The translations under genes were made by a program, and so were the position numbers. The notes beneath the pieces are model-generated. The model did not search any database. It had not been told where the DNA came from and saw nothing but the letters and a program-made list of their open reading frames with translations. DNA of 35,775 bases from an uncultured Lachnospiraceae bacterium (GTDB lineage: Bacteria; Bacillota; Clostridia; Lachnospirales; Lachnospiraceae): assembly GCA_947178035.1 (NCBI GenBank), contig CAMWXA010000002.1, forward strand, positions 1 to 35,775, written 5' to 3'. Shown in pieces: positions 25,554 through 34,644 of this stretch. Numbering within the stretch: the stretch's first letter is position 1; every line of letters starts with the position of its first letter.

Positions 25554-26855
25554 ATGATAAAAAAGCTGCGTGTCAAGTTTATCATTTTATCGACAATATC
25601 GCTTTTGTTATTGCTGGGTATTATTGTGATATCCAGCAATTTACTGACTTACAGAGAACTGATAACGAATGCGGACAAGGTACTTGACATGATAGTCAGT
25701 CATGATGAGCGGATGATGCCAGTGCCGCCCTCTGACAAAAAGGAATTCCCGCCGGACAGTACAGATGACCAGCACATGGATTTTTGGGGAAGGCTGGGGC
25801 GAAATAAGCTTTCTCCTGAAATTATGTATGAAGCGCGTTTTTTTACAGCAGACCTTTCCGCAGTCGGAGATGTGATCGCGGTGGGAACGGATCGGATTGC
25901 CATGGTGGATGAGGAGGAAGCTTTTGCGTATGCTGCGCATGTTTACCGGAAGAAGAGTGACAGAGGATTTATCGGAGAGTTTCGATATGTAAAGCTTTAT
26001 CAGGACAATGGGAATGACCTGCATGTCATTTTTTTGGACTGTGGCAGAAGTCTCTTTACATTCAGAAATGCACTTTTGACCAATTGCCTGATTTCCTTTT
26101 TGGGATTTATCGCAATTTTTATTGTCATAGTTGTTTGTTCTAAGAAAATTGTGAGACCAGTATCAGAAAGCTACGAGAAACAGAAACAATTTATCTCTGT
26201 GGCGGGACATGAGATTAAGACCCCCGTTACCATCATTGATGCCGATGTAGAAATACTTGCTATGGAGTTCGGGGAGGAAAACGAATGGCTTCAGGATATC
26301 AGTAAGCAGACGAAGCGTATGGCAGCGCTCACCAATGACCTGCTGACATTGTCACGTATGGATGAGAACCGGCAGCAGTTTACGATGATTGATTTTCCGA
26401 TATCAGACATCGTGGGTGAAACCGTTCAGTCGTTTCAGACATTGGCGCACAGCAGAAACAGAAATATCATAGCGGAGATTGCGCCCATGCTTTCCTGCTG
26501 TGGTGATGAGAACAGTATCCGGCAGATTGTGGGAATCCTGCTGGAAAATGCGATCAAATACACAAAAGAGAGCGCGGATGGCAGCAGTGGTACGATTCTG
26601 CTGAAACTTGAGAAGAAGAACCACAATCTGTACCTGAGTGTAAAAAACAGTGCGGAGCCTGTCAGCGAAGAACAGCTCAGACATTTTTTCGATCGCTTTT
26701 ATCGGACAGAACAATCAAGAAACTCGGAAACTGGTGGGTATGGCTTAGGGCTGTCCATCGCAAAATCGATGGTGGAGGCACACAGAGGCCGGATAACTGC
26801 ATCTGCGCCAGATCGGGAAACAGTGCAGCTTACAGTCATCCTTCCAATGAAATAA
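25554..26855 (+). CDS. Sensor histidine kinase
   Basis: Two TM segments; H-box 'FISVAGHEIKTPVTII', N-box 'LLENAIKYT', 'GYGLGLSIAKSMVEAH'. Confidence 0.93.
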   Translation: MIKKLRVKFIILSTISLLLLLGIIVISSNLLTYRELITNADKVLDMIVSHDERMMPVPPSDKKEFPPDSTDDQHMDFWGRLGRNKLSPEIMYEARFFTADLSAVGDVIAVGTDRIAMVDEEEAFAYAAHVYRKKSDRGFIGEFRYVKLYQDNGNDLHVIFLDCGRSLFTFRNALLTNCLISFLGFIAIFIVIVVCSKKIVRPVSESYEKQKQFISVAGHEIKTPVTIIDADVEILAMEFGEENEWLQDISKQTKRMAALTNDLLTLSRMDENRQQFTMIDFPISDIVGETVQSFQTLAHSRNRNIIAEIAPMLSCCGDENSIRQIVGILLENAIKYTKESADGSSGTILLKLEKKNHNLYLSVKNSAEPVSEEQLRHFFDRFYRTEQSRNSETGGYGLGLSIAKSMVEAHRGRITASAPDRETVQLTVILPMK

Positions 26856-26865
26856 GAGAGCAGGG

Positions 26866-28281
26866 CTAACTTTTTTCCACTTTTTCCAGTGTAAAGATAA
26901 ATTCTGTTCCGACGCCCTCCGTGCTGATCACATTGATATTTTCATTGTGGGACTGAATGATTTCTTTCGTGATGGAAAGTCCGAGTCCAGTGCCCTTTTT
27001 GTCCTTGCCGCGCGAGAGATCTGTCTTATAGAAACGGTCCCAGATCAGCCGAATGCTGTCTTTGGGAATGCCGATGCCGCTGTCTTTTACAGATACGAAC
27101 AGTTTGTTTGACTTTTCCACGGTTTCGATTTTAATGGAGGAGTTTTTGTGGCTGAACTTGATGGCGTTATCCACCAGATTGTAAAGCACCTGTTGAATTT
27201 TGACCATATCTGCATTGACATACATTTCGTCGCCGGTGAGAACTAGTTCGATGGAAATCAGTCTTTCACGGCAGGTTCCCTCGAAGGAGATCGCGGTGTT
27301 TTTGATTACCTGATTGATATCAAAGTTGCTCCGGTCGAGTATCATGCCCTTTGTAGTCAGGTTGTTGAGTGTGAGCAGGGAATTGGTCAGTTTGGTCAGG
27401 CGGTCAGTTTCATTCAGAACCACACGGATATATTTTTCGTGCATCTCAGGAGGAATCGTTCCGTCTAGCATTGCCTCGAGGTATCCCCGCATCGAGGTGA
27501 GCGGGGATCGGAAGTCGTGGGAAATATTGGCCACGAGCCGTTTCTGGTTGTCCTCACTCTTTGCGACTTCGCTTGCCATGTAGGCGAGCGAGGCGGCGAG
27601 ATAGCCGATCTCGTCCTCGCTGTCAAGCTGAAACTCGTACCGAAAATTACCGATCGCATACTGTTCTGTCGCGTGTGTGATCTTGCGCAGCGGCAGATAG
27701 ACCATTTCTGTGAAGAAGAGCAGGATTATCAGTGACAGCAGAAAAAGGATAATCAGCGTGATGTAGGATATATTCAGAAGCGAGTTGCAGGAAGTCTGCA
27801 GTTCATCGACGGATGCATGGATAACCACATAGCCTTTTACCTTGTATTTGGAGGTAATCGGTGCAAATGCAGATATCATTTCCTTGTCAAACATACCAAA
27901 AAAATTTCCTGTCGTATAAAAGGAATTTCCGGTAATGGTAGGGCTGAAGTTCGGAATTGTGACGGGATTCTCAATCTCGGGCGGCGAGCTGGAATCCAGC
28001 ACGATAAGCCCAGATGGATTTACAATCCAGATTGAGGCATCCAGAAAAGTGCCGATTGCCTCAATCTGGCGCCATACGGATTCGAGCGTAATCTCGCTGT
28101 TGTATAAATCCGCAGCGTAGGAGTCAGATATCAGCAGGGCTTCTTTGTATAAAGAGTCGGCGCGCTCGCGCTTCATGTGTTCAAGTGTCATGCTGGATGT
28201 AAAAGTAGCCACAACAATAAAACCAAAAAATGCAAAAATAAAATAAGCCAGTACAAATTTTAAATAGAGTGTCCGCTTCAA
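26866..28281 (-). CDS. Sensor histidine kinase with HAMP domain
   Basis: N-terminal TM, HAMP region, 'LVANISHDFRSPLTSMRGYLEAMLDG', 'LVDNAIKFSH', 'GTGLGLSITKEIIQSH'. Confidence 0.95.
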   Translation of the reverse strand: MKRTLYLKFVLAYFIFAFFGFIVVATFTSSMTLEHMKRERADSLYKEALLISDSYAADLYNSEITLESVWRQIEAIGTFLDASIWIVNPSGLIVLDSSSPPEIENPVTIPNFSPTITGNSFYTTGNFFGMFDKEMISAFAPITSKYKVKGYVVIHASVDELQTSCNSLLNISYITLIILFLLSLIILLFFTEMVYLPLRKITHATEQYAIGNFRYEFQLDSEDEIGYLAASLAYMASEVAKSEDNQKRLVANISHDFRSPLTSMRGYLEAMLDGTIPPEMHEKYIRVVLNETDRLTKLTNSLLTLNNLTTKGMILDRSNFDINQVIKNTAISFEGTCRERLISIELVLTGDEMYVNADMVKIQQVLYNLVDNAIKFSHKNSSIKIETVEKSNKLFVSVKDSGIGIPKDSIRLIWDRFYKTDLSRGKDKKGTGLGLSITKEIIQSHNENINVISTEGVGTEFIFTLEKVEKS

Positions 28282-28329
28282 TGCAAATCCTCATTTCTTT
28301 TTAAGATATATAAGCAGTTCCTTATTCAG

Positions 28330-29031
28330 TTAATTCCGAACCTCAAATTTGTATCCAACACCCCATATCGTTGAGATACGCCAGGATTCATGGTCCTTGA
28401 TTTTTTCGCGGAGACGCTTGATGTGCACGTCAACAGTGCGCGTGTCACCGATATAATCATACCCCCAGATCTGATTGAGCAGCTGGTCTCTTGTGTATAC
28501 ATGGTTTGGCGATGCTGCGAGAAAGTACAGCAGTTCGAGCTCTTTGGGCGGCATTTCCACAGTTTTTCCGTTATATATTACAGAGTAATTGGTCAGATTG
28601 ATGGTGAGGTCTGGATAGGAAACCTGCTTGGCGTCAGAAGCAGGTTCCGCCGGAGCGGCAGCCTTGTAGCGGCGCAGAACTGCTTTTACACGCGCGACAA
28701 GCTCCTTCGTGTCAAAAGGCTTTTCCAGATAGTCGTCGGCGCCTAGTTCCAGGCCAAGTACTTTGTCAAACACCTCGCCTTTTGCAGACAGCATAATAAT
28801 CGGAGTCTGCGATTTCTGCCGCACTTCGCGGCAGACCTGATAGCCGTCAATGCCTGGCAGCATCAGGTCTAAAAGAATCAGGTCCGGTGCAAATCCATTC
28901 ATCTCCTGCAGTGCAGATTCCCCGTCATACACAATCTTTGTCTCGAAGCACTCCTTGGTCATATACAAGGAAATCAGATCTGCAATATTTTCATCATCAT
29001 CAACAATCAGTATTTTTTGTTTGTTAGCCAT
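28330..29031 (-). CDS. OmpR/PhoB-family response regulator (ORF extends to 29088; start chosen at 29031)
   Basis: 'MANKQKILIVDDDENIADLISLYM', 'LILLDLMLPGIDGYQVCREVR', 'GADDYLEKPFDTKELVARVKAVLRR', 'TRDQLLNQIWGYDYIGDTRTVDVHIKRLREKI'. Confidence 0.95.
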   Translation of the reverse strand: MANKQKILIVDDDENIADLISLYMTKECFETKIVYDGESALQEMNGFAPDLILLDLMLPGIDGYQVCREVRQKSQTPIIMLSAKGEVFDKVLGLELGADDYLEKPFDTKELVARVKAVLRRYKAAAPAEPASDAKQVSYPDLTINLTNYSVIYNGKTVEMPPKELELLYFLAASPNHVYTRDQLLNQIWGYDYIGDTRTVDVHIKRLREKIKDHESWRISTIWGVGYKFEVRN

Positions 29032-29105
29032 GTTCTCTTCCTTTATTTTTATTTGCTCAGAAACTGTTAATAAATAACTTGTTAACACTTCCTTAATATT
29101 TGTAC

Positions 29106-31514
29106 CTATTTAAATTCCACAATCGTCACTCCGGCATCTCCTTCGCCGTACTCGCCAAGATGGAAGGATTTCACATAGGAAACACGCTTTAAGTGTTTCT
29201 GGACAGCCTGCCTCAGCGCACCTGTCCCTTTGCCATGCACGATACGAACGCTGGGAGCGTGGGATAGGTATGCATCATCGAGATATTTGTCGAGCTCCGA
29301 AAGTGCTTCGTCCACCGTCCTGCCAAGCAGATTGATTTCCGGGGAGATGGTGGCAGCTTTGGACATGCCGATACTTCCACCGCCGGAGCGTTTGGTGGTG
29401 CCTGTGCTGCCATAGCCTTTTTTGTAGGCGGCAGTGCCGGACAACATATCCTCGTTGATCAATACCAAGTCCTTGATATTGACTTTAGAGCGGATAATTC
29501 CACACTGGACAAAGAGATCACCCCTGGCATCCGGCTTGGAGGAAACGGTGCCCTTTAATCCCATGGATACGACTTTTACCATGTCTCCGGGCTTAATCTG
29601 GCTTGCCTTTAAAATCTTGTGCGTGGGCTTTTCCTGAGGAGAAGAAAGCTTTGCATTTTTTTCTGAAATCTTGTCGCGTACCCTGGTGCGGGCTTTTTCC
29701 AAATCCTGAATCGAGGTTTTGCCGGTGTTGGCCTTCTGAAAGCCGCGAATAGTCTCGTCGGCGATATCTTTGGCTTCCTGCAGTATTTTGCGGGCCTCCT
29801 CGTTCGCTTCGCGCAGTATTTTTTCCTTCTGCGCATCGAGTCGCTCCTGTTTCTGCTCAAGCTTCTTTTTCAGGGATTCTATTTCGGCCTTGTAGCTCTG
29901 GATTTCATTGCGCTCGTTTTCGATTGTGCGTCTGCTTGTCTCGAGATCAGCCAGAAGATCCTCAAAGCTTTCCGCCTCCTCACTGATGTGTTCCCTTGCA
30001 GACAAAATAATCTCGTCGGGCAGACCGAGCTTTGATGAGATGGCAAAGGCATTGCTCTTGCCAGGAATGCCGATGAGAAGCCGGTATGTCGGGCGGAGTG
30101 TCTCCACGTCAAACTCACAGCAGGCATTTTCCACATAGGAGGTGGTGAGAGCAAATACCTTGAGCTCGCTGTAATGTGTGGTTGCCATCGTGCGGATTCC
30201 CTTGTCGTGCAGGTGTTTTAAGATGGCAATAGCGAGCGCAGCGCCTTCAGTCGGGTCTGTGCCAGCGCCAAGCTCATCGAAAATGCAGAGTGAATTTTCA
30301 TCCGCATTTTTCAGGATAGAGATGGTGTTTGTCATATGGGCGGAGAAGGTGGACAGGTTCTGCTCAATACTCTGCTCGTCGCCGATGTCCGCGTACACTT
30401 CTGTAAACACACCAAGCTCGGAACGGTCAAGTGCGGGTATGTGAAGTCCAGATTGTCCCATCAGCGCAAAGAGTCCGACGGTTTTGAGTGACACTGTCTT
30501 TCCGCCGGTGTTTGGGCCAGTGACCACCAGGAGGTCGAAGTCTTTGCCGAGACTGATATCGATAGGGACTACTTTTTTCTTATCCAACAGGGGGTGGCGT
30601 CCCTTGCGGATGTTAATATAGCGATCCGGGTTAAACAGCGGGCGGGAAGCGTTCATGTCAACGGCGAGTCCCGCTCTTGCAAAGATAAAATCAAGCTTTG
30701 TCAGAAGGCGGAAATTGTTGGCGAGCTCTTCTGTGTGCTCCCCCGCAGTGGCGCTCAATCCGGCAAGAATGCGCTCAATCTCTTCCTTCTCTTTCAGGGC
30801 GAGCTCTTTGAGCTGGTTGTTTAAATCCACAACGACAGCGGGTTCAATAAAAAGCGTGGAACCAGTGGAAGACTGGTCGTGAACCATTCCTGGGACATTT
30901 CCCTTGTGTTCGGATTTGACAGGAATGCAGTAGCGGTTGTTTCGCATCGTGATCACTGCGTCCTGCAGATAAGTACGACAGCTTCCGTTTACCATGTTTG
31001 TAAGCTGGTTGTGTATTTTTTCGTTCGTCAGGCTGATGCTGCGCCGGATGTGCCTGAGTGCAGGACTTGCGTCATCGGCGATTTCTTCCTCGGAAATAAT
31101 GCAGCGGTTAATCTCATTTTGGAGCGGTGTCAGCGGTTCGAGATTGGCAAAATATGCCTGCAGATTGTCCTCAATCTCCTCGTCATGCTCGGAGCGTGCG
31201 AAGGCTTTGGCTCTTGTGGCACAGGCAAGAGAAGCTGAGATTTTCAACAGTTCAACGGCTGAGAGGGCACTTCCAATTTCCAGCGATTTGATGCTGAAGC
31301 GGATGTCCTTGTTTCCGCTAAAGTGAATCCGCCCGCCTTTTACCAGGCGTGTAAACGCATCAGCAGTTTGCTGCTGTGCTTCCTCGATTTGCCTGAGGTC
31401 TGTCATCGGCGTCAGTTTTTGGCACAGCTCCTTTCCAGGAGCAGAGCTTGCCTTATCGACGAGCAGCGTGATGATTTTATGATATTCAAGTATTCGTAAT
31501 GCTTTGTCATTCAT
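29106..31514 (-). CDS. mutS2: Endonuclease MutS2
   Basis: 'LLVVTGPNTGGKTVSLKTVGL' Walker A, 'SLCIFDELGAGTDPTEGAALAIAIL', 'ATTHYSELKVFA', C-terminal Smr domain 'INLLGRTVDEALSELDKYLDDAYLSHAPSVRIVHGKGTGALR'. Confidence 0.97.
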   Translation of the reverse strand: MNDKALRILEYHKIITLLVDKASSAPGKELCQKLTPMTDLRQIEEAQQQTADAFTRLVKGGRIHFSGNKDIRFSIKSLEIGSALSAVELLKISASLACATRAKAFARSEHDEEIEDNLQAYFANLEPLTPLQNEINRCIISEEEIADDASPALRHIRRSISLTNEKIHNQLTNMVNGSCRTYLQDAVITMRNNRYCIPVKSEHKGNVPGMVHDQSSTGSTLFIEPAVVVDLNNQLKELALKEKEEIERILAGLSATAGEHTEELANNFRLLTKLDFIFARAGLAVDMNASRPLFNPDRYINIRKGRHPLLDKKKVVPIDISLGKDFDLLVVTGPNTGGKTVSLKTVGLFALMGQSGLHIPALDRSELGVFTEVYADIGDEQSIEQNLSTFSAHMTNTISILKNADENSLCIFDELGAGTDPTEGAALAIAILKHLHDKGIRTMATTHYSELKVFALTTSYVENACCEFDVETLRPTYRLLIGIPGKSNAFAISSKLGLPDEIILSAREHISEEAESFEDLLADLETSRRTIENERNEIQSYKAEIESLKKKLEQKQERLDAQKEKILREANEEARKILQEAKDIADETIRGFQKANTGKTSIQDLEKARTRVRDKISEKNAKLSSPQEKPTHKILKASQIKPGDMVKVVSMGLKGTVSSKPDARGDLFVQCGIIRSKVNIKDLVLINEDMLSGTAAYKKGYGSTGTTKRSGGGSIGMSKAATISPEINLLGRTVDEALSELDKYLDDAYLSHAPSVRIVHGKGTGALRQAVQKHLKRVSYVKSFHLGEYGEGDAGVTIVEFK

Positions 31515-31525
31515 GATTGTTCTCC

Positions 31526-32659
31526 TTAATAAATCCCCCGGATACCAGTGTCGCTGTCCAGGGTATTCATGTTATATAGCAGCAATACATCCGTTATCTT
31601 GTCATGATCGGACAGAAAGGAGGAGGGGCCATCCCTGTAATAGCGGGTGTCAAACACATATATTTTTCTGTAGTGGTGTGCGAGAAAAGGCACGATAGAA
31701 TTCGCATAGCTGTCCTTGATCAGCATAAGTTCATCCTGCGATGATGCGGCCTTGTTCTCAATTTCGATCAGTGGATGTATATTGTTGAGGAAGAGGGAGT
31801 ACTTATCCTTTTCCTCCAAATAGTCAAGATTGTACAGGCTGTCGGTCACTTCGCCTGTATCAATGTAGGTGACAGTAAGGTCATCTTCCGGGTTTGTGTA
31901 TATCGTGATTGTGTCTTTTTTGTGGCTGTAATCGTTCACCTTAGAGTACAGTGTGCCGGCAAAATCTTCTGTGACAGTCTGTGCTGTCAGTGACTCGAGC
32001 GATACAGGGGTAAGTCCTTTTGCGTCACAGTATGCAAGATAACCATAATAGGCGCCGAGCGTCGTCCAGTGATGGTCGGTGCGGTAGTAGAGCTGCCCCT
32101 GAGAGGCGCCGTCAGAAAGCCAGTCACTGCAGTCGATGGCGGGAATACCAGATGCATCATAGATAGCAGATGCTGTTGCCATCTGATCGGACATGGGAGC
32201 ATACGTTGGAAGCTTATCGCTGTATATGGTAACAGCTGTCGGCACCAGCATCAGGTGGATATCAAGCGCTGTCTGGTCAAGTTTTTCATAAAATTTGACC
32301 AGTGTGTCAGTGATTCGCTCCGTGTTTTGCGGCTTTGCATAAGGCTCGATGAGATAATCGTCTTCTGCCACATAGATATGGTTGATTTCTTTCCGGCCGA
32401 CGGCAATCTCTGCCCTGCTCTTTAACCCCACAAAAAAATCCCGCTGCGGAAAGTGGTCGGCGAGCCAGTCATTGATTGAATCTGTGTACGCTCCGTCAAA
32501 AACCGCCTTTGCGGACAGCGGTGGGAGTTTTGTAAGATATCTGTTTTCATTTTCTGAAAATTCTTTCTTAGGACTGATAAGAAAACACACTGCCATTGAT
32601 AATATACCAATACAGATAAGAAATACCACAGCCCTTTTTATTTTAACATTCGTAATCAT
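31526..32659 (-). CDS. DHHW-family (AlgJ/AlgX-like) protein
   Basis: 'FSENENRYLTKLPPLS', 'DSINDWLADHFPQRDFFVGLKS', 'YYRTDHHWTTLGAYYGY', 'LMLIKDSYANSIVPFLAHHYRKIYVFDTRYY'. Confidence 0.88.
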   Translation of the reverse strand: MITNVKIKRAVVFLICIGILSMAVCFLISPKKEFSENENRYLTKLPPLSAKAVFDGAYTDSINDWLADHFPQRDFFVGLKSRAEIAVGRKEINHIYVAEDDYLIEPYAKPQNTERITDTLVKFYEKLDQTALDIHLMLVPTAVTIYSDKLPTYAPMSDQMATASAIYDASGIPAIDCSDWLSDGASQGQLYYRTDHHWTTLGAYYGYLAYCDAKGLTPVSLESLTAQTVTEDFAGTLYSKVNDYSHKKDTITIYTNPEDDLTVTYIDTGEVTDSLYNLDYLEEKDKYSLFLNNIHPLIEIENKAASSQDELMLIKDSYANSIVPFLAHHYRKIYVFDTRYYRDGPSSFLSDHDKITDVLLLYNMNTLDSDTGIRGIY

Positions 32660-32689
32660 AGGTGTTGCCCTTTTTAAAACCTGTTTTGT

Positions 32690-34105
32690 CTAGAAACGGA
32701 AGTACAAAAATGGATTGTAGGTGTCGCTGACCATATATGCCGTTGACAGCACAAAGAGCAGCAGAACACTCAAACCAGCCAATGCGGACAAAACACAGCT
32801 TTTTCCGCGGCTGAGCGAAGCTGCCTTCCGGCAAAGCCACGGGTATACGGGACAGGCCAATATACATGCGATGACAATCACAATACCATAATTGCCCAGG
32901 TACCAGAGGAAGCGTGTGTCTGCCAGTGTATTTGATGCAAAGGAGAAGAGCAGGGTGATATAATTGCCAAGCGCTCCCATATCAGTGATTGCAAAAATCA
33001 CAAATCCAAACACCACAATCAAAAACGCATAGGTATGCTGGATCCATCGCGGCAGTTTGGCAAGTGCTTTTCCCCAGACATATTTTTCTAACATGAGCAG
33101 AATACCATAGTAGACGCCCCATAAAATGAAATTCCAGGATGCCCCATGCCACAGGCCTGTCAGAAACCATACCACTGCAATATTGAGCAGATGGCGGGGC
33201 ACGCCTTTCCTGTTTCCGCCAAGGGGAATGTATACGTAATCGCGGAACCATGTGGACAGTGAAATATGCCAGCGCCGCCAGAAGTCCGTCACAGAGATGG
33301 CAGTCAGTGGATAGCGGAAATTTTCATTGTAGTCAAATCCGAGCATCCGCCCCATTCCGATCGCCATATCACTGTAGGCGCTGAAGTCGAAATAGAGCTG
33401 AAAGGTGAAGCAGAGTGCACCAAGCCATGCTGTTGCAACGCTTGTTTCTGATGCGCCGAGAGCGCATATCTCTTCCCATAAAGCGCCTGCCTGATTCGCG
33501 ATAAGCACCTTTTTAAAGAGGCCTGTCATAAAGCGCAGAAGACCTTGTTCCATCTTATCCAATGTGATGTTTCTGTGATGAAGTTGTTCCTGTATGTCTG
33601 CAAAGCGCACAATCGGACCGGCGACCAGCTGCGGAAACATAGATACATATGTGAGGTATGCGGTATAACTGTGCTCCGCTTTCACCTCGCCGCGGTACAG
33701 GTCGATGATATAGCTCATCGTCTGAAACGTATAAAAGCTGATACCAACTGGAAGATGCATATGCGGCTGTGCAAACTGTGTGCCCAATAGTCCATTTACG
33801 GAGGCGATGACGAAATCGGCATACTTAAAAAAGGCAAGGATGGACAGATTGATACAAATGCTGCAGCACAGGAAAAATGTCCTCCTGCATTTTGTCGTGC
33901 CGAAACGTTCCATAAGCCGTCCATTTGTGTAGTCAAGCACAGTGGAAAAGAGCATCAAAAGAATGTATAGCGGCTCTCCCCATGCATAAAAAATCAGGCT
34001 GAAAATAAGCAAAATCCCATTTTTCCATGAAAATGGGACCGCATAGTACAAAATCAGGCAAAGCGGCAGGAAGAAAAACAGAAACGGAATACAGCTAAAG
34101 ACCAT
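32690..34105 (-). CDS. MBOAT family O-acyltransferase (AlgI/DltB-like)
   Basis: 'ISVTDFWRRWHISLSTWFRDYVYIPLGGNRKG', 'TGLWHGASWNFILWG' and many TM segments. Confidence 0.95.
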   Translation of the reverse strand: MVFSCIPFLFFFLPLCLILYYAVPFSWKNGILLIFSLIFYAWGEPLYILLMLFSTVLDYTNGRLMERFGTTKCRRTFFLCCSICINLSILAFFKYADFVIASVNGLLGTQFAQPHMHLPVGISFYTFQTMSYIIDLYRGEVKAEHSYTAYLTYVSMFPQLVAGPIVRFADIQEQLHHRNITLDKMEQGLLRFMTGLFKKVLIANQAGALWEEICALGASETSVATAWLGALCFTFQLYFDFSAYSDMAIGMGRMLGFDYNENFRYPLTAISVTDFWRRWHISLSTWFRDYVYIPLGGNRKGVPRHLLNIAVVWFLTGLWHGASWNFILWGVYYGILLMLEKYVWGKALAKLPRWIQHTYAFLIVVFGFVIFAITDMGALGNYITLLFSFASNTLADTRFLWYLGNYGIVIVIACILACPVYPWLCRKAASLSRGKSCVLSALAGLSVLLLFVLSTAYMVSDTYNPFLYFRF

Positions 34106-34117
34106 GACAATCCTCCG

Positions 34118-34639
34118 CTAAAATAATCCGCTTTCAATAATATCCGAAATCGCGTCTGCGCTGTCGGATATCACAAGCCATATATAGTTATCCTTCGTCT
34201 GAACTTTGCTCTTTTCGACAATCGCAAACTGCTCAGGGATATAATTTTCCATCTCGTTCTTCTTCTCATCGACGACTGTCTGTAAGCAGTTGGTAAGCTC
34301 CTCTAAATCATCGGTACTTTTGACTTTCATGATAATGACAGTCTCGGCCTGCGCTGCGTCCTCAGACATGGAAAAGACGTATTCTTCGAGGGCTGCGGCA
34401 TCAATGCCGTAATAGTTTTCGATAAAGTCATCATCCATGCATTGAGGGGACTTTAGGGACACTGCCTGCCCGATTTCCTGATAGATTTCTTCGATGGATT
34501 TTGCGGTCTTTTCGCTGTCTGAATTGGTGCTTTGTTCTGTGTCGTTGGCTGTGGGTACAGTTTTGTCCGAACATCCGGTGCAGATTAGTGCGGCAGCCGC
34601 GAAAGCTGCCATAGTCTTTATGTATTTTAATTTACGCAT
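34118..34639 (-). CDS. DUF4358-like lipoprotein
   Basis: Lipobox 'ALICTGCSDK'; 'IYQEIGQAV...YYGIDAAALEEYVFSMSEDAAQAETVIIMKVKSTDDLEEL'. Confidence 0.8.
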   Translation of the reverse strand: MRKLKYIKTMAAFAAAALICTGCSDKTVPTANDTEQSTNSDSEKTAKSIEEIYQEIGQAVSLKSPQCMDDDFIENYYGIDAAALEEYVFSMSEDAAQAETVIIMKVKSTDDLEELTNCLQTVVDEKKNEMENYIPEQFAIVEKSKVQTKDNYIWLVISDSADAISDIIESGLF

Positions 34640-34644
34640 AATTG

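Noticed and set aside
29065-29086. Spaced TGTTAA motifs (TGTTAAtaaataacTTGTTAAC) upstream of the minus-strand response regulator as a PhoP-box-like site
   Set aside because: Half-site spacing is about 15 bp rather than the 11 bp expected for PhoP/OmpR-type direct repeats, and the region is simply AT-rich.
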